A stretch of DNA of 13,385 nucleotides from Hyphomicrobiales bacterium. Lineage in GTDB: Bacteria > Pseudomonadota > Alphaproteobacteria > Rhizobiales > Aestuariivirgaceae. The stretch's first letter is position 1; each line of letters starts with the position of its first letter. Shown piece after piece: positions 1-7,073 of the stretch. The position numbers and the translations under genes are program-made. Below the pieces are notes generated by a model, which was not told the origin of the DNA, ran no database searches, and was given only the letters and a program-made list of their open reading frames with translations. Location: positions 1 to 13,385 of the forward strand of contig JABDJG010000261.1 of NCBI GenBank assembly GCA_013002595.1, in the 5' to 3' direction.

Positions 1-206
1 TGGATGCGGCCCATGCGGCCGGCATCGATGTGCCGTTTGCCTGCAAGGGCGGTGTGTGCTGCACCTGCAAGGCCAAATTGATCGAAGGCGAAGTGTCGAT
101 GGATGTGGTCTACGGCCTGGAGCCCGATGAAATCGCGGCAGGCTACATCCTGACGTGCCAGTCACACCCCAAAACGGAAAAGCTGGTTGTGGATTACGAC
201 GGCTAA
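1..206 (+). CDS. paaE: Phenylacetyl-CoA epoxidase reductase PaaE, C-terminal fragment
   Basis: Only the last 67 codons are inside the window; the frame is open to the left edge and ends at TAA 204-206. The visible part is a plant-type [2Fe-2S] ferredoxin domain. It holds the cluster cysteine pattern ACKGGVCCTCKAK and, about 35 residues later, the last ligand in YILTCQSHP. The stretch between (EGEVSMDV, then GLEPDEIAAGYILTC) matches what is known of PaaE, which passes electrons from NADPH through FAD and this cluster to the di-iron PaaABC(D) monooxygenase that makes the 2-phenylacetyl-CoA epoxide. The FAD/NAD(P)-binding part and the other paa genes, if present, lie outside. The gene converges with the Lrp-type gene that follows. 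A related phenol- or benzoyl-CoA-type reductase is possible but fits less well. Confidence 0.85.
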   Translation, partial: DAAHAAGIDVPFACKGGVCCTCKAKLIEGEVSMDVVYGLEPDEIAAGYILTCQSHPKTEKLVVDYDG

Positions 207-222
207 AGCGTGACACGCTTTA
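204..222. terminator. Palindrome between convergent genes, possible bidirectional terminator
   Basis: A near-perfect palindrome has 9-base arms (TAAAGCGTG / CACGCTTTA) around a single central A. It includes the paaE stop codon and lies 13 bp past the stop of the convergent Lrp-type gene. As RNA it can form an 8 bp hairpin with a 3-nt loop on either strand, with A-rich and U-rich edges. The U-tract is only three residues, so terminator function is an inference. Confidence 0.4.
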
Positions 223-235
223 AATGCCCGTTAGA

Positions 236-472
236 TCAAAATGCCCGGTAGGTCACGATCGTGTAGGTGTCTTTGACACCGGGGATCGAATGGACCTGCT
301 GGTTGATGAAATGGCCGACGTCATCATCATCGTTCAGATAGAATTTCACCAGCAGATCAAATCCGCCGGCGGTTGAGTAGACTTCCGAGGCGATTTCGGC
401 ATCTGCCAGGGCTGTTGCCACATCGTAAGCCTTGCCGAGGTCAGTCTTGATCTGGACGAAGAAGGGTTTCAT
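236..472 (-). CDS. Stand-alone Lrp/AsnC ligand-binding (RAM) domain protein
   Basis: This 78-residue protein corresponds only to the C-terminal RAM (regulation of amino-acid metabolism) domain of Lrp/AsnC regulators. It begins MKPFFVQIKTDLGKAYDV and has the typical core GGFDLLVKF, followed by the helix FINQQVHSIPGV and the last strand DTYTIVTYRAF. There is no helix-turn-helix domain, so it cannot bind DNA the way Lrp does. Such proteins are common in Alphaproteobacteria and probably form oligomers that bind amino acids or other small ligands; their role is not well defined. The ATG start at 472 matches the usual family length, and the ribosome binding site is weak. It converges with paaE. A promoter-like region with a 6-base inverted repeat lies upstream, next to the palindromic element at 541. 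Confidence 0.85.
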   Translation of the reverse strand: MKPFFVQIKTDLGKAYDVATALADAEIASEVYSTAGGFDLLVKFYLNDDDDVGHFINQQVHSIPGVKDTYTIVTYRAF

Positions 473-506
473 GGCGCTCGGTTCCCGATATGCGCTGGAT
501 ATAGAC

Positions 507-537
507 CTTATGTCGGACAGCCGACAGCTTTGGTCAA
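507..537 (-). promoter_or_regulatory. Candidate promoter with operator-like palindrome upstream of the Lrp-type gene
   Basis: On the minus strand a TTGACC (537-532) resembles a -35 box and ACATAA (513-508) could be a -10 box, 18 bp apart. Between them lies the inverted repeat TGTCGG-N4-CCGACA (511-526), which overlaps the proposed -10. The layout would suit a repressor site. The Lrp-type gene starts 35 bp further downstream. The -10 match is poor, so this is a weak prediction. Confidence 0.3.
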
Positions 538-540
538 GCG

Positions 541-808
541 TTAGAGCGTTTCTTTCTTATTCTGAATCATTTGACCGGGTTCTCGCGTCTGCTGGCAAGG
601 CACAGGCTACGCCGTGGTCTGGTTGACCATAAGTAGCCTGTAACACTGTCCAGCGGGCGCGAGAACCCGGTCTTCGGTGGGCCAAATTAGCCCATCGGGC
701 GTCATTACGAAACTTGCCCGATGCACCACATCGCGCTGCGTTCCGTAACTAGCCGAGTGGACTAATTTGGACCATCAAATGGTTCAGAATAAGAAAGAAG
801 CGCTCTAA
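541..808. mobile_element. Non-autonomous palindromic element 1, inserted at TA in a stop codon
   Basis: This is a 268 bp structure with no plausible coding region. The ends 541-574 and 775-808 are inverted copies, 34 bp long with 2 differences; both differences become U-G pairs in plus-strand RNA, so the stem has no break. Inside are two hairpin arms. Arm 1 has a 21 bp stem (575-595 with 650-670, three G-U), an internal loop, an 8 bp stem (603-610 with 633-640) and a 22-nt loop holding a 5 bp mini-hairpin (615-619 with 625-629). Arm 2 pairs 678-690 with 762-774 (one mismatch) and 693-700 with 716-723. A TA lies at each end (542-543, 806-807). If TA is the duplicated target, the element proper is 544-805, starting GAGCG and ending CGCTC. 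It encodes no transposase, so it would be moved in trans, for example by an IS630-type or IS427/IS5-type enzyme (inference). Confidence 0.75.
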
Positions 809-3192
809 CCGGCCGTTTTGCGGGTCGGTATTGTTGACAGGGCAGCTTCAATGATCGCTGCCTTGTCGATGCGGTAGTGGGCATAGAGGTCATCGACGGT
901 GCCGGTCTGGCCGAAATGTTCAACGCCGAGCGCCTGGACCTTGTGGCCGTGGATGCCGCCAAGCCAAGACAAGGTGGCGGGGTGACCGTCGATGACGGTG
1001 ATGATCTGAGCCTGGCGGTCGAGCGGGGTGAGCAGCTTTTCGACATAGGATCTTTCGGCCTTGCCATGCTGCTGGGCGGTCTGGGCCGCCTTCCATCCGG
1101 CATTGAGGCGGTCGGCCGACGTCACCGCCAGCAGACCGGCGCCGGGGAACCGGGAGAGGAGGTCACCCATGGCCGATGCCGCCTGATCGGCAACGGTGCC
1201 CTGATAGGCAATTGCAAGGGCGGCGCCTTCTGCTGGTTCACGCTGCCAATAGCCGCCCTGAATGATGCCGTCACGAAGGGATTCATCCATGGCGCGGATC
1301 GGTTGATAGAGGGACCGGGTCGTCAAACGCAGATAGACCGAGCCGCCTTCGCGCTCGTGCAGCCAGTCGTCCACGCCTGCCGTATTCGGCTCGCGCTGGA
1401 TGTATTCCAGCGCCCATTGCAGGATGGCGGCCAGTTCATCCACAAAGGCCGGCTCGAAGCTGGCGATGCCGTCCTGGGCCATGCCGATGAGCGGTGTGCC
1501 AACCGACTGGTGAGCGCCGCCTTCAGGCGCCAATGTGATGCCGGACGGGGTGGCGGCGAGAATGAAACGGGCTTCCTGGTAGCAGGCATAGTTCAGCGCA
1601 TCGAGGCCGCGGGCAATGAACGGGTCATAAAGCGTGCCGATCGGCAAAAGCCGTTCGCCGAACAGGTCATGGCTGAGTCCCAGGGCGCCGAGCAGGATGA
1701 ACAGGTTGTTCTCGGCAATACCCAGCTCGATGTGCTGGCCTTTCGGCCCCATGCTCCAGCGCTGGGCCGACATCAGCTTGCGCGACTGGAAGACGTCCTC
1801 GACCTCGTCATGGGCAAACAGGCCGCGCCGGTTGACCCAGGGACCCAGGTTGGTGGAAACCGTGACGTCGGGCGACGTGGTGACGATGCGGTCTGCAAGA
1901 AGGGTCTCGGAACGGGCAATTTCCTGCAGCAGAAGGCCGAAACCCTGCTGGGTCGACATGGCGCCCTTGATCTCGGGCAGCGGCAATGTGCCGACCGGTA
2001 TCTGGTTTGAGGCGAGTTTGCGGTGGCCCTTGGCGTTGAAGGCAACGTTTTGAAGGAAACCCTCAATCTGATCCGGCGGCGGCTGAAGACCGGCGGTTTT
2101 TGACCATTCCTGGCCATCCACGATGTTGTTGGCCTGCTTGAAACCGGCCATCTGCTGCGGTGTCATGAGCCCGGCGTGATTGTCCTTGTGGCCGGCTAGC
2201 GGCAGGCCGTGGCCCTTGATGGTGTAACAGATGAAACAGACCGGCTGCTCACCGGTTGCGCCGGCAAAGGCCTCCAGCAGGGTTTCCAGGCAATGGCCGC
2301 CGAGATCGGTAACCAGTTCGGCGAGGTGCGCATCGGTCATTTGCCCAATCAGATCAAGCGCCTCGGGCTTGTCCTTCAAGTCCTCGCTGAGCTGTTTGCG
2401 CCAGCTGTCGGCGCCCTGGAATGTGAGAGCGGAATACAGCGCATTATCGCACTCTTCGATCCAGTCGAGAATGGCCTGTCCGCCCGGCTGATCGCGGATA
2501 GCCTCCAGCTTTCTGCCGAATTTAAGGGTGACGACCTTCCAGCCCATGTTTTCAAAGGTAGTCTGCAGTTTGGGCGTCAGCGGCGCCTTGATGACGGCAT
2601 CAAGGCTCTGGCGGTTGTAATCGATGATCCACCAGGTGTTCCTCAACCCGTGTTTCCAGCCGTCGATCAGAGCTTCATAGATGTTGCCCTCATCAAGCTC
2701 GGCATCGCCGACAAGCGCGATCATACGGCCCGGCGGCCAGTCGGTGCCCCAGGCCTTGGCGTGCACATAGTCCTGCACCAGGCTGGCAAAGGCCGTCATG
2801 GCAACGCCAAGGCCGACCGACCCGGTTGAAAAGTCGACGTCGTCGATGTCCTTGGTGCGCGAGGGGTAGGACTGGGCGCCCTTCAGGGCCCGGAAACCTT
2901 GCAGTTTCTCCAATGTCTGATTGCCGAACAGATACTGGATGGCGTGAAACACCGGGCTGGCATGGGGTTTGACGGCAATGCGATCCTCAGGCTTCAGGAT
3001 CGAGAAATACAGCGCGGTCATGATCGAGACCAGCGAGGCGCACGACGCCTGATGGCCGCCGACCTTCAGGCCGTCGGTGCTGTCGCGACCATGATTGGCG
3101 TTGTGGATGATCTGCGCCGACAGCCACAGCACCTTGCTTTCGAGCTCGCGCAGCATGGCCAGATCGGCGGCATGGGGTGTTTGTTGGTCCAT
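805..3192 (-). CDS. Thiamine-diphosphate E1/transketolase-like enzyme (AceE/MdeB type)
   Basis: A 795-residue protein with the layout of homodimeric 2-oxoacid dehydrogenase E1 and transketolase. Near the N-terminus are GGHQAS (H47) and the cofactor-binding motif that starts GDAELDEGN (162-170) and closes at N193 in WWIIDYN. The second half carries HIELGIAENN, whose E494 matches the glutamate that activates thiamine diphosphate, then APEGGAHQS (555-563). It is shorter than E. coli AceE (about 887) and resembles the MdeB-type 2-oxobutyrate/pyruvate E1 group often labelled only transketolase. The exact substrate is inferred; no E2 or E3 gene is nearby. I chose ATG at 3192. The frame is open 58 codons further upstream, but that part is rich in Arg/Ser/Cys and runs into the methyltransferase gene. 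The TAG stop lies within the terminal repeat of the palindromic element. Confidence 0.8.
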   Translation of the reverse strand: MDQQTPHAADLAMLRELESKVLWLSAQIIHNANHGRDSTDGLKVGGHQASCASLVSIMTALYFSILKPEDRIAVKPHASPVFHAIQYLFGNQTLEKLQGFRALKGAQSYPSRTKDIDDVDFSTGSVGLGVAMTAFASLVQDYVHAKAWGTDWPPGRMIALVGDAELDEGNIYEALIDGWKHGLRNTWWIIDYNRQSLDAVIKAPLTPKLQTTFENMGWKVVTLKFGRKLEAIRDQPGGQAILDWIEECDNALYSALTFQGADSWRKQLSEDLKDKPEALDLIGQMTDAHLAELVTDLGGHCLETLLEAFAGATGEQPVCFICYTIKGHGLPLAGHKDNHAGLMTPQQMAGFKQANNIVDGQEWSKTAGLQPPPDQIEGFLQNVAFNAKGHRKLASNQIPVGTLPLPEIKGAMSTQQGFGLLLQEIARSETLLADRIVTTSPDVTVSTNLGPWVNRRGLFAHDEVEDVFQSRKLMSAQRWSMGPKGQHIELGIAENNLFILLGALGLSHDLFGERLLPIGTLYDPFIARGLDALNYACYQEARFILAATPSGITLAPEGGAHQSVGTPLIGMAQDGIASFEPAFVDELAAILQWALEYIQREPNTAGVDDWLHEREGGSVYLRLTTRSLYQPIRAMDESLRDGIIQGGYWQREPAEGAALAIAYQGTVADQAASAMGDLLSRFPGAGLLAVTSADRLNAGWKAAQTAQQHGKAERSYVEKLLTPLDRQAQIITVIDGHPATLSWLGGIHGHKVQALGVEHFGQTGTVDDLYAHYRIDKAAIIEAALSTIPTRKTAG

Positions 3193-3250
3193 TGCAGGAA
3201 CATGCCATAGATCCAGCTTGATCGCCAACCAGCCGGATGGCCGCTGCCGT

Positions 3251-3949
3251 TCAGGCGCATCTGAGCGTCGGCAAGCCCGCCTTGAGCAGCGCGTTGCCGA
3301 CGCCGAGCATGGTTTGGCGGGATTTGGTGAACAGGTAGACGACATCCCAACCTTGCGTTGGCTCATCGCGGCAAACCACCTGCAGGCCGGTACAGGCTTT
3401 CAACTCACCGGCCAGTCTGAGCGGCAGGTCGCTGCCGTAGCCGCGCCAATGATCGAAACTGTCCGGATCGGGCTCGGCAAGCTGCCAGGTTTCCAGTGCG
3501 GTCGATGGGGTCGGGACGGTCAGTTGAATGACACCTTCATCGGTGACGATGCGCAACAACTCGCGGATCGCCAGATAATCATCGTGGACATGCTCAAGCA
3601 CGTGATTGGCGATAATCCAGTCATAGCTGGCATCGCCGCGGTCGATGGCTGTCATGTCCAGGCTGTTGGCGCGCCCGAACAGGGAGACTTCGACAGACCT
3701 GAAACGGTCTTTCGGCGTGGCCGGGTCATCGGAAAACTGCAGCGCGCGTGCGTTTCCAAGAATGCAATCGGGAATGGCTTCATAAACCTGGCGCACGACG
3801 CGGTGCCGTTCAAGCGAGCTGCAGGCGGCACATTTGGGCGGCAGACCGCTGGCAGCGGAGCGGCCCAGCGGGCCGGGGATAAACCATGCGGCCCCACAAA
3901 GGGTACATTGGGCCTTCGGTTGCGGTTGGATTGCAGCTGTTATCGCCAT
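3251..3949 (-). CDS. Zinc-ribbon class I SAM-dependent methyltransferase-like protein
   Basis: A 232-residue protein. The N-terminus has a C-x2-C-x21-C-x2-C pattern (C15, C18, C40, C43) that probably binds zinc. The rest resembles methyltransferase type 11 domains: ANHVLEHVHDDYLAIRELLRI (split across residues 114-134) is the usual motif IV/V region, followed by DEGVIQLTVP. The glycine-rich SAM-binding motif I (DxGxGxG) is not evident; its place holds ALQFSDDP and later VSLFG. The start is well supported by AGGAGG four bases before the ATG. It lies 58 bp upstream of the thiamine-diphosphate enzyme and probably shares its transcript. Proteins of this layout often occur near glycosyl- or sulfotransferases; the substrate here is unknown. 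Confidence 0.75.
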   Translation of the reverse strand: MAITAAIQPQPKAQCTLCGAAWFIPGPLGRSAASGLPPKCAACSSLERHRVVRQVYEAIPDCILGNARALQFSDDPATPKDRFRSVEVSLFGRANSLDMTAIDRGDASYDWIIANHVLEHVHDDYLAIRELLRIVTDEGVIQLTVPTPSTALETWQLAEPDPDSFDHWRGYGSDLPLRLAGELKACTGLQVVCRDEPTQGWDVVYLFTKSRQTMLGVGNALLKAGLPTLRCA

Positions 3950-4087
3950 GCGGCCTCCTAAGCTAACAATGTACCATCCACCCGCGGATTAAGACAGCTG
4001 CGCCGAACAACTGCCAGTCACATTGAGATGATTGAATTTTGACCTCAGTTTGATGTAGGCAGCGGCCTGCTCCCGCGCCCAATCAGC

Positions 4088-5299
4088 CTATTCCAGTTCC
4101 GCCAGACCAACGGCCAACCGATCCAGGCCGGTTTTGATGTCCGCATCGCTGGCGGCGAAGGAAAAGCGGATACATTGGCTGTCACCAAAAGCTGTGCCGG
4201 GGACTGTTGCGACGAGATGTTTTTCGAGGAGCCAGTCGGCGAGTTCAGTGACAGTTGCGATGTGCCGGTTGCCGGCGCGTTTGCCCAGATAGGCGCTGAA
4301 ATCTGCAAACATGTAGAATGCGCCGGCCGGCGTTGGCGCAATTATACCGGGAATTTTTGCAAGACCTTCCACCATCAATTCGCGGCGGCGCAAGTAGCTC
4401 AGGCGCATTTCCTCAACATCGCTGCGATCGCCCTTGATGGCGGCAATCGCGGCGCGCTGGACAAAGGCATTGGCGCCGGCGGTAAAGGTGCCTTGAACCT
4501 TGGTAATGGCGCGCGTGACCGGCTCGGGCGCGCCGGTGTAGCCAAGCCGCCAGCCGGTCATGGCAAAGCCCTTGGAAAAGCCGTTCACGGTGATGGTGCG
4601 CTCGCGCATGCCGGGCATTGTGCCAAGTGATATGTGCTCGCCGTCAAACAGGATGTACTCGTAGATTTCATCGCTGATGGCAAAGGCCGACGGGTGCGCC
4701 GAGATGACCTTTGCGATCTCGCTCAGTTCGTCGCGGGTGTAGACGGCGCCGGTCGGATTGTTGGGCGAGTTGAGGATGATCAGCTTGGTGCGTTCGGTGA
4801 GCGCATCGGCAAGCCGCGATGCCGGCACCTTGAAGTTGTCCTCGACACCGGCGTGGACGATCCGGGGGATGCCGCCAACCATCTGGATGATGCCCTCATA
4901 GGCGACCCAGATCGGCGCCAGGAGAATCACTTCATCGCCCGGGTCAACTACGGCAAAGATCGTGTTGGTGATCGACTGCTTTGCGCCGTTCGACAATGAG
5001 ATTTCGTTTGGCGCGTAATCGAGGCGGTTCTCAGCATTGAATTTTTCCGCCAGCGCCTGACGCAACTCCGGGATGCCGTTCATCGGGGCATAGTGGGTAT
5101 GGCCGTCCGCCATGGCTTTTTCGGCGGCTTTGCGGATGTATTCGGGGGTGTCGAAGTCCGGCTCGCCGATGGTCAGACCGACGACATCGAGACCCTTGGT
5201 GCGCAAGTCACGGGCCTTTTGGGCCATCTGGACAATGATGGCCTCCTCGACTTGTGATGTACGTTTTGACAGTTTGGCGGCAGGATCGAATTGGGACAT
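4088..5299 (-). CDS. aatA: Pyridoxal-phosphate aspartate aminotransferase (class I/II)
   Basis: A 403-residue fold-type I aminotransferase of the Ib group found in alphaproteobacteria, which moves an amino group between aspartate and 2-oxoglutarate; some members also use prephenate. The N-terminal segment (GLTIGEPDFDTPEYI, 41-55) and HYAPMNGIPELR (69-80) are typical. Cofactor contacts are N181 in NSPNNPTG, D210 and Y213 in ISDEIYEY, and the Schiff-base lysine K243 in NGFSKGFAMTGWRLGY. R378 in CIRFSFA would bind the substrate carboxylate. Length is normal and no key residue is missing. It starts 105 bp from the divergent lipoprotein gene. A 138 bp gap without clear signals separates it from the downstream methyltransferase, so a shared transcript is uncertain. 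Substrate preference is taken from the family. Confidence 0.92.
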   Translation of the reverse strand: MSQFDPAAKLSKRTSQVEEAIIVQMAQKARDLRTKGLDVVGLTIGEPDFDTPEYIRKAAEKAMADGHTHYAPMNGIPELRQALAEKFNAENRLDYAPNEISLSNGAKQSITNTIFAVVDPGDEVILLAPIWVAYEGIIQMVGGIPRIVHAGVEDNFKVPASRLADALTERTKLIILNSPNNPTGAVYTRDELSEIAKVISAHPSAFAISDEIYEYILFDGEHISLGTMPGMRERTITVNGFSKGFAMTGWRLGYTGAPEPVTRAITKVQGTFTAGANAFVQRAAIAAIKGDRSDVEEMRLSYLRRRELMVEGLAKIPGIIAPTPAGAFYMFADFSAYLGKRAGNRHIATVTELADWLLEKHLVATVPGTAFGDSQCIRFSFAASDADIKTGLDRLAVGLAELE

Positions 5300-5404
5300 G
5301 GTTCAACTCATGTGATAGAAGCCATGCTTGTGCCACGGCGGGCGGGCGCCGTGAAGATCAAAAACTCGCACCGGGACTTCGGTGTTGCTGCCTTGAGGAT
5401 TACA
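5300..5404. promoter_or_regulatory. Divergent intergenic region with GC-rich inverted repeat
   Basis: This 105 bp gap separates the aminotransferase (-) from the lipoprotein gene (+), so promoters for both are expected here. The visible structure is a 7-base inverted repeat CACGGCG-N6-CGCCGTG (5334-5353). It could be an operator or a 5' leader hairpin. I could not assign convincing -35/-10 boxes on either strand. Confidence 0.35.
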
Positions 5405-5779
5405 ATGATGCGGTGGGCCGGACTGACGGTGATGCTGGTGGCGATTGCCGTTAGCGGCTGTGCAAAGTCAAACAACATCCAGACAACGAGTTCGCTCTAC
5501 CGGAATGGCGAGACCCAGACGCAGCCGGTGATCTACAACGGCAAGCCGTATCAGGTCGGGTTTACCTTTCGAAGCGCGCAGAACCTTTATGACGTGACGG
5601 TTGCCGGCAAAGGCGGCCGTGCCCTCGGCAGCGCAGATGGCGACCGCAAGATCGTCGAGCAGATCGGTTCATCGACCGTGCGGCACTACGCCTGCCGTGA
5701 CAGCCAGAAGGGCAAAATCGTGCCAGGCTCGTCGCGCCATACCGGCAAGGCCTGGCACATGCAGGCGCGGTGTGGCTGA
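5405..5779 (+). CDS. Small predicted lipoprotein of unknown function
   Basis: A 124-residue protein beginning with a lipoprotein signal peptide: MMRW, a hydrophobic stretch, then the lipobox VSGC with the acylated cysteine at 19, followed by AKSNN. The mature part of about 105 residues has tandem short motifs (QPVIYNGKPYQVGFTF, LYDVTVAGKGG) and two further cysteines, C97 and C123, that could form a disulfide in the periplasm. I do not recognise the family. GAGGA at 5395-5399 supports the ATG at 5405. A longer frame from 5291 exists, but it lacks a good ribosome binding site and would bury the signal peptide. The stop overlaps the GTG start proposed for the oxidoreductase by 8 bp, which suggests translational coupling. 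Confidence 0.75.
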   Translation: MMRWAGLTVMLVAIAVSGCAKSNNIQTTSSLYRNGETQTQPVIYNGKPYQVGFTFRSAQNLYDVTVAGKGGRALGSADGDRKIVEQIGSSTVRHYACRDSQKGKIVPGSSRHTGKAWHMQARCG

Positions 5780-7073
5780 GGCTGTACAACGTGGCAGTGA
5801 TGTCGGGCGTTCACCGAGACCGCAGGGGTTGTGGGCCGAGACCGCCACTTCACTTTCCTCAAGTGCAACGCTTGAGGGCATGCATGACGGCGATGTGGCG
5901 ATCATCGGCGCCGGTTATACGGGCCTGACGGCAGCGCTTTATCTCGCCGAGGCGGGGGTGACGGTCCATGTGCTCGATCGCCATCAGCCGGGCTGGGGCT
6001 GTTCAGGGCGTAATGGCGGACAGGTCAATCCGGGGTTCAAGCTCGACCCGGACGAGATCCTGGCACATTACGGGCCGCAAGACGGGCCGCGCGCCCTGAA
6101 CGTGGCACGCAGCACATGTGACCTGGTGTTTGAGCTGATCGACAAATACGCAATAGAGTGCCAGGCCGTCAGACCAGGCTATGTGCAAGGCGGTGTCGGC
6201 TCGCATGGCGAACGGGCACTGGTTGAGCGGGTCAGGCAATGGCAGGCACACGGCGAGGCAGCTCAGTTGTTGAACCGGCGAGAGGTTTCTGAACTTCTGG
6301 GCACCGAGGCCTATGACCATGGCATGCATCATGCGACTGGCGGCAACCTTCAGCCACTGTCTTTTGCGCGCGGGTTGGCGGGCGCAGCGATGGCGCATGG
6401 CGCGACAATCCACGGGCACTCGCCAGCGACTTCGCTCGAGCGCTCCGGGCCCGGCTGGCTGGTGCGCAGCAATAACGGTTCGCTCAAGGTGCAGCATGTG
6501 CTGTTCGCCACCAATGGTTACACGGACGCGCTATGGCCGGGGCTTGCCAAGGCGGTGGTGCCGGTTTCCAGCGTCATTGCCGCAACCGAACCCTTATCCG
6601 ACAATGTCGCCAAATCGATCCTGCCGGGCCGTCACGCCGTATCGGAGACACTGCGCGTCCAGGTCTATTATCGCAAAGATGGTGACGGTCGGTTCGTGAT
6701 CGGCGGCAGGGGGCCAGTTTGGGGCGACACGGACAGCTTCTCCGACAAAGTGGTGCGCCAGACCGCGGAACGCTATTTTCCGGCATTAAAGGGGGTGCAG
6801 TGGCACCACAAGTGGGGCGGCTGGGTTGCCATGACCTATGATCATGCACCCAAGCTTATGCGGCTGGCGCCCGGTGTCCTGGCGAGCATGGGGTGCAATG
6901 GACGTGGACTGGCGATGTCGACGATGTTCGGCAAACAGATGGCACTGGAGGTGCTCGGTGAGGGGGCTGAAATGCCGATCACCGAGCAATACTACACGCC
7001 GTTTCATGCGTTCAGGAACCTTGGTGTGTGGGCGCATGTCGCCAGGGGGCGGCTGCTCGACAGATTTATCTAA
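5772..7073 (+). CDS. FAD-dependent oxidoreductase, PuuB/OrdL-like (DAO family)
   Basis: A 433-residue flavoprotein of the D-amino-acid-oxidase superfamily, most like gamma-glutamylputrescine oxidase and related amine or amino-acid oxidases. The FAD-binding GAGYTG is at 46-51, followed by the acidic residue in VHVLDRH (D69) and the typical GWGCSGRNGGQ (74-84). Near the C-terminus GCNGRGLAMS contacts the flavin. The start is a judgement. ATG at 5880 would leave only nine residues before the FAD loop, whereas family members normally have a short leader of the type LWAxTA; here GLWAETA lies upstream in frame. GTG at 5772 includes it and overlaps the lipoprotein stop; TTG at 5829 is another option. 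No glutamine synthetase-like PuuA or aldehyde dehydrogenase lies beside it, so the substrate is unknown. The stop overlaps the convergent cupin gene by 4 bp. Confidence 0.82.
   Translation: MAEAVQRGSDVGRSPRPQGLWAETATSLSSSATLEGMHDGDVAIIGAGYTGLTAALYLAEAGVTVHVLDRHQPGWGCSGRNGGQVNPGFKLDPDEILAHYGPQDGPRALNVARSTCDLVFELIDKYAIECQAVRPGYVQGGVGSHGERALVERVRQWQAHGEAAQLLNRREVSELLGTEAYDHGMHHATGGNLQPLSFARGLAGAAMAHGATIHGHSPATSLERSGPGWLVRSNNGSLKVQHVLFATNGYTDALWPGLAKAVVPVSSVIAATEPLSDNVAKSILPGRHAVSETLRVQVYYRKDGDGRFVIGGRGPVWGDTDSFSDKVVRQTAERYFPALKGVQWHHKWGGWVAMTYDHAPKLMRLAPGVLASMGCNGRGLAMSTMFGKQMALEVLGEGAEMPITEQYYTPFHAFRNLGVWAHVARGRLLDRFI

Noticed and set aside
541..808. A tRNA or rRNA-like gene, because of the clover-shaped fold
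   Set aside because: The stems are far longer than those of tRNA and there is no T-loop, anticodon arm or CCA-type end. The terminal inverted repeats with TA borders fit a mobile element better.
877..2010. Long plus-strand open frame of 377 codons
   Set aside because: It lies fully antisense to the E1-like gene, whose motifs are unmistakable. The translation shows no recognisable domain and looks like a high-G+C mirror frame.
3193..3366. 58-codon N-terminal extension of the E1-like enzyme
   Set aside because: It overlaps the methyltransferase gene and its composition is unlike the rest of the protein. ATG at 3192 gives the expected N-terminus.
3095..3961. Plus-strand open frame of 288 codons
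   Set aside because: It runs antisense across the start of the E1-like gene and the whole zinc-ribbon methyltransferase. It has no family features and no ribosome binding site.
3950..4087. Possible terminator or promoter between the aminotransferase and the zinc-ribbon methyltransferase
   Set aside because: Only 4 bp stems such as GCAG-GCCG-CTGC are seen, with no U-tract and no convincing promoter boxes.
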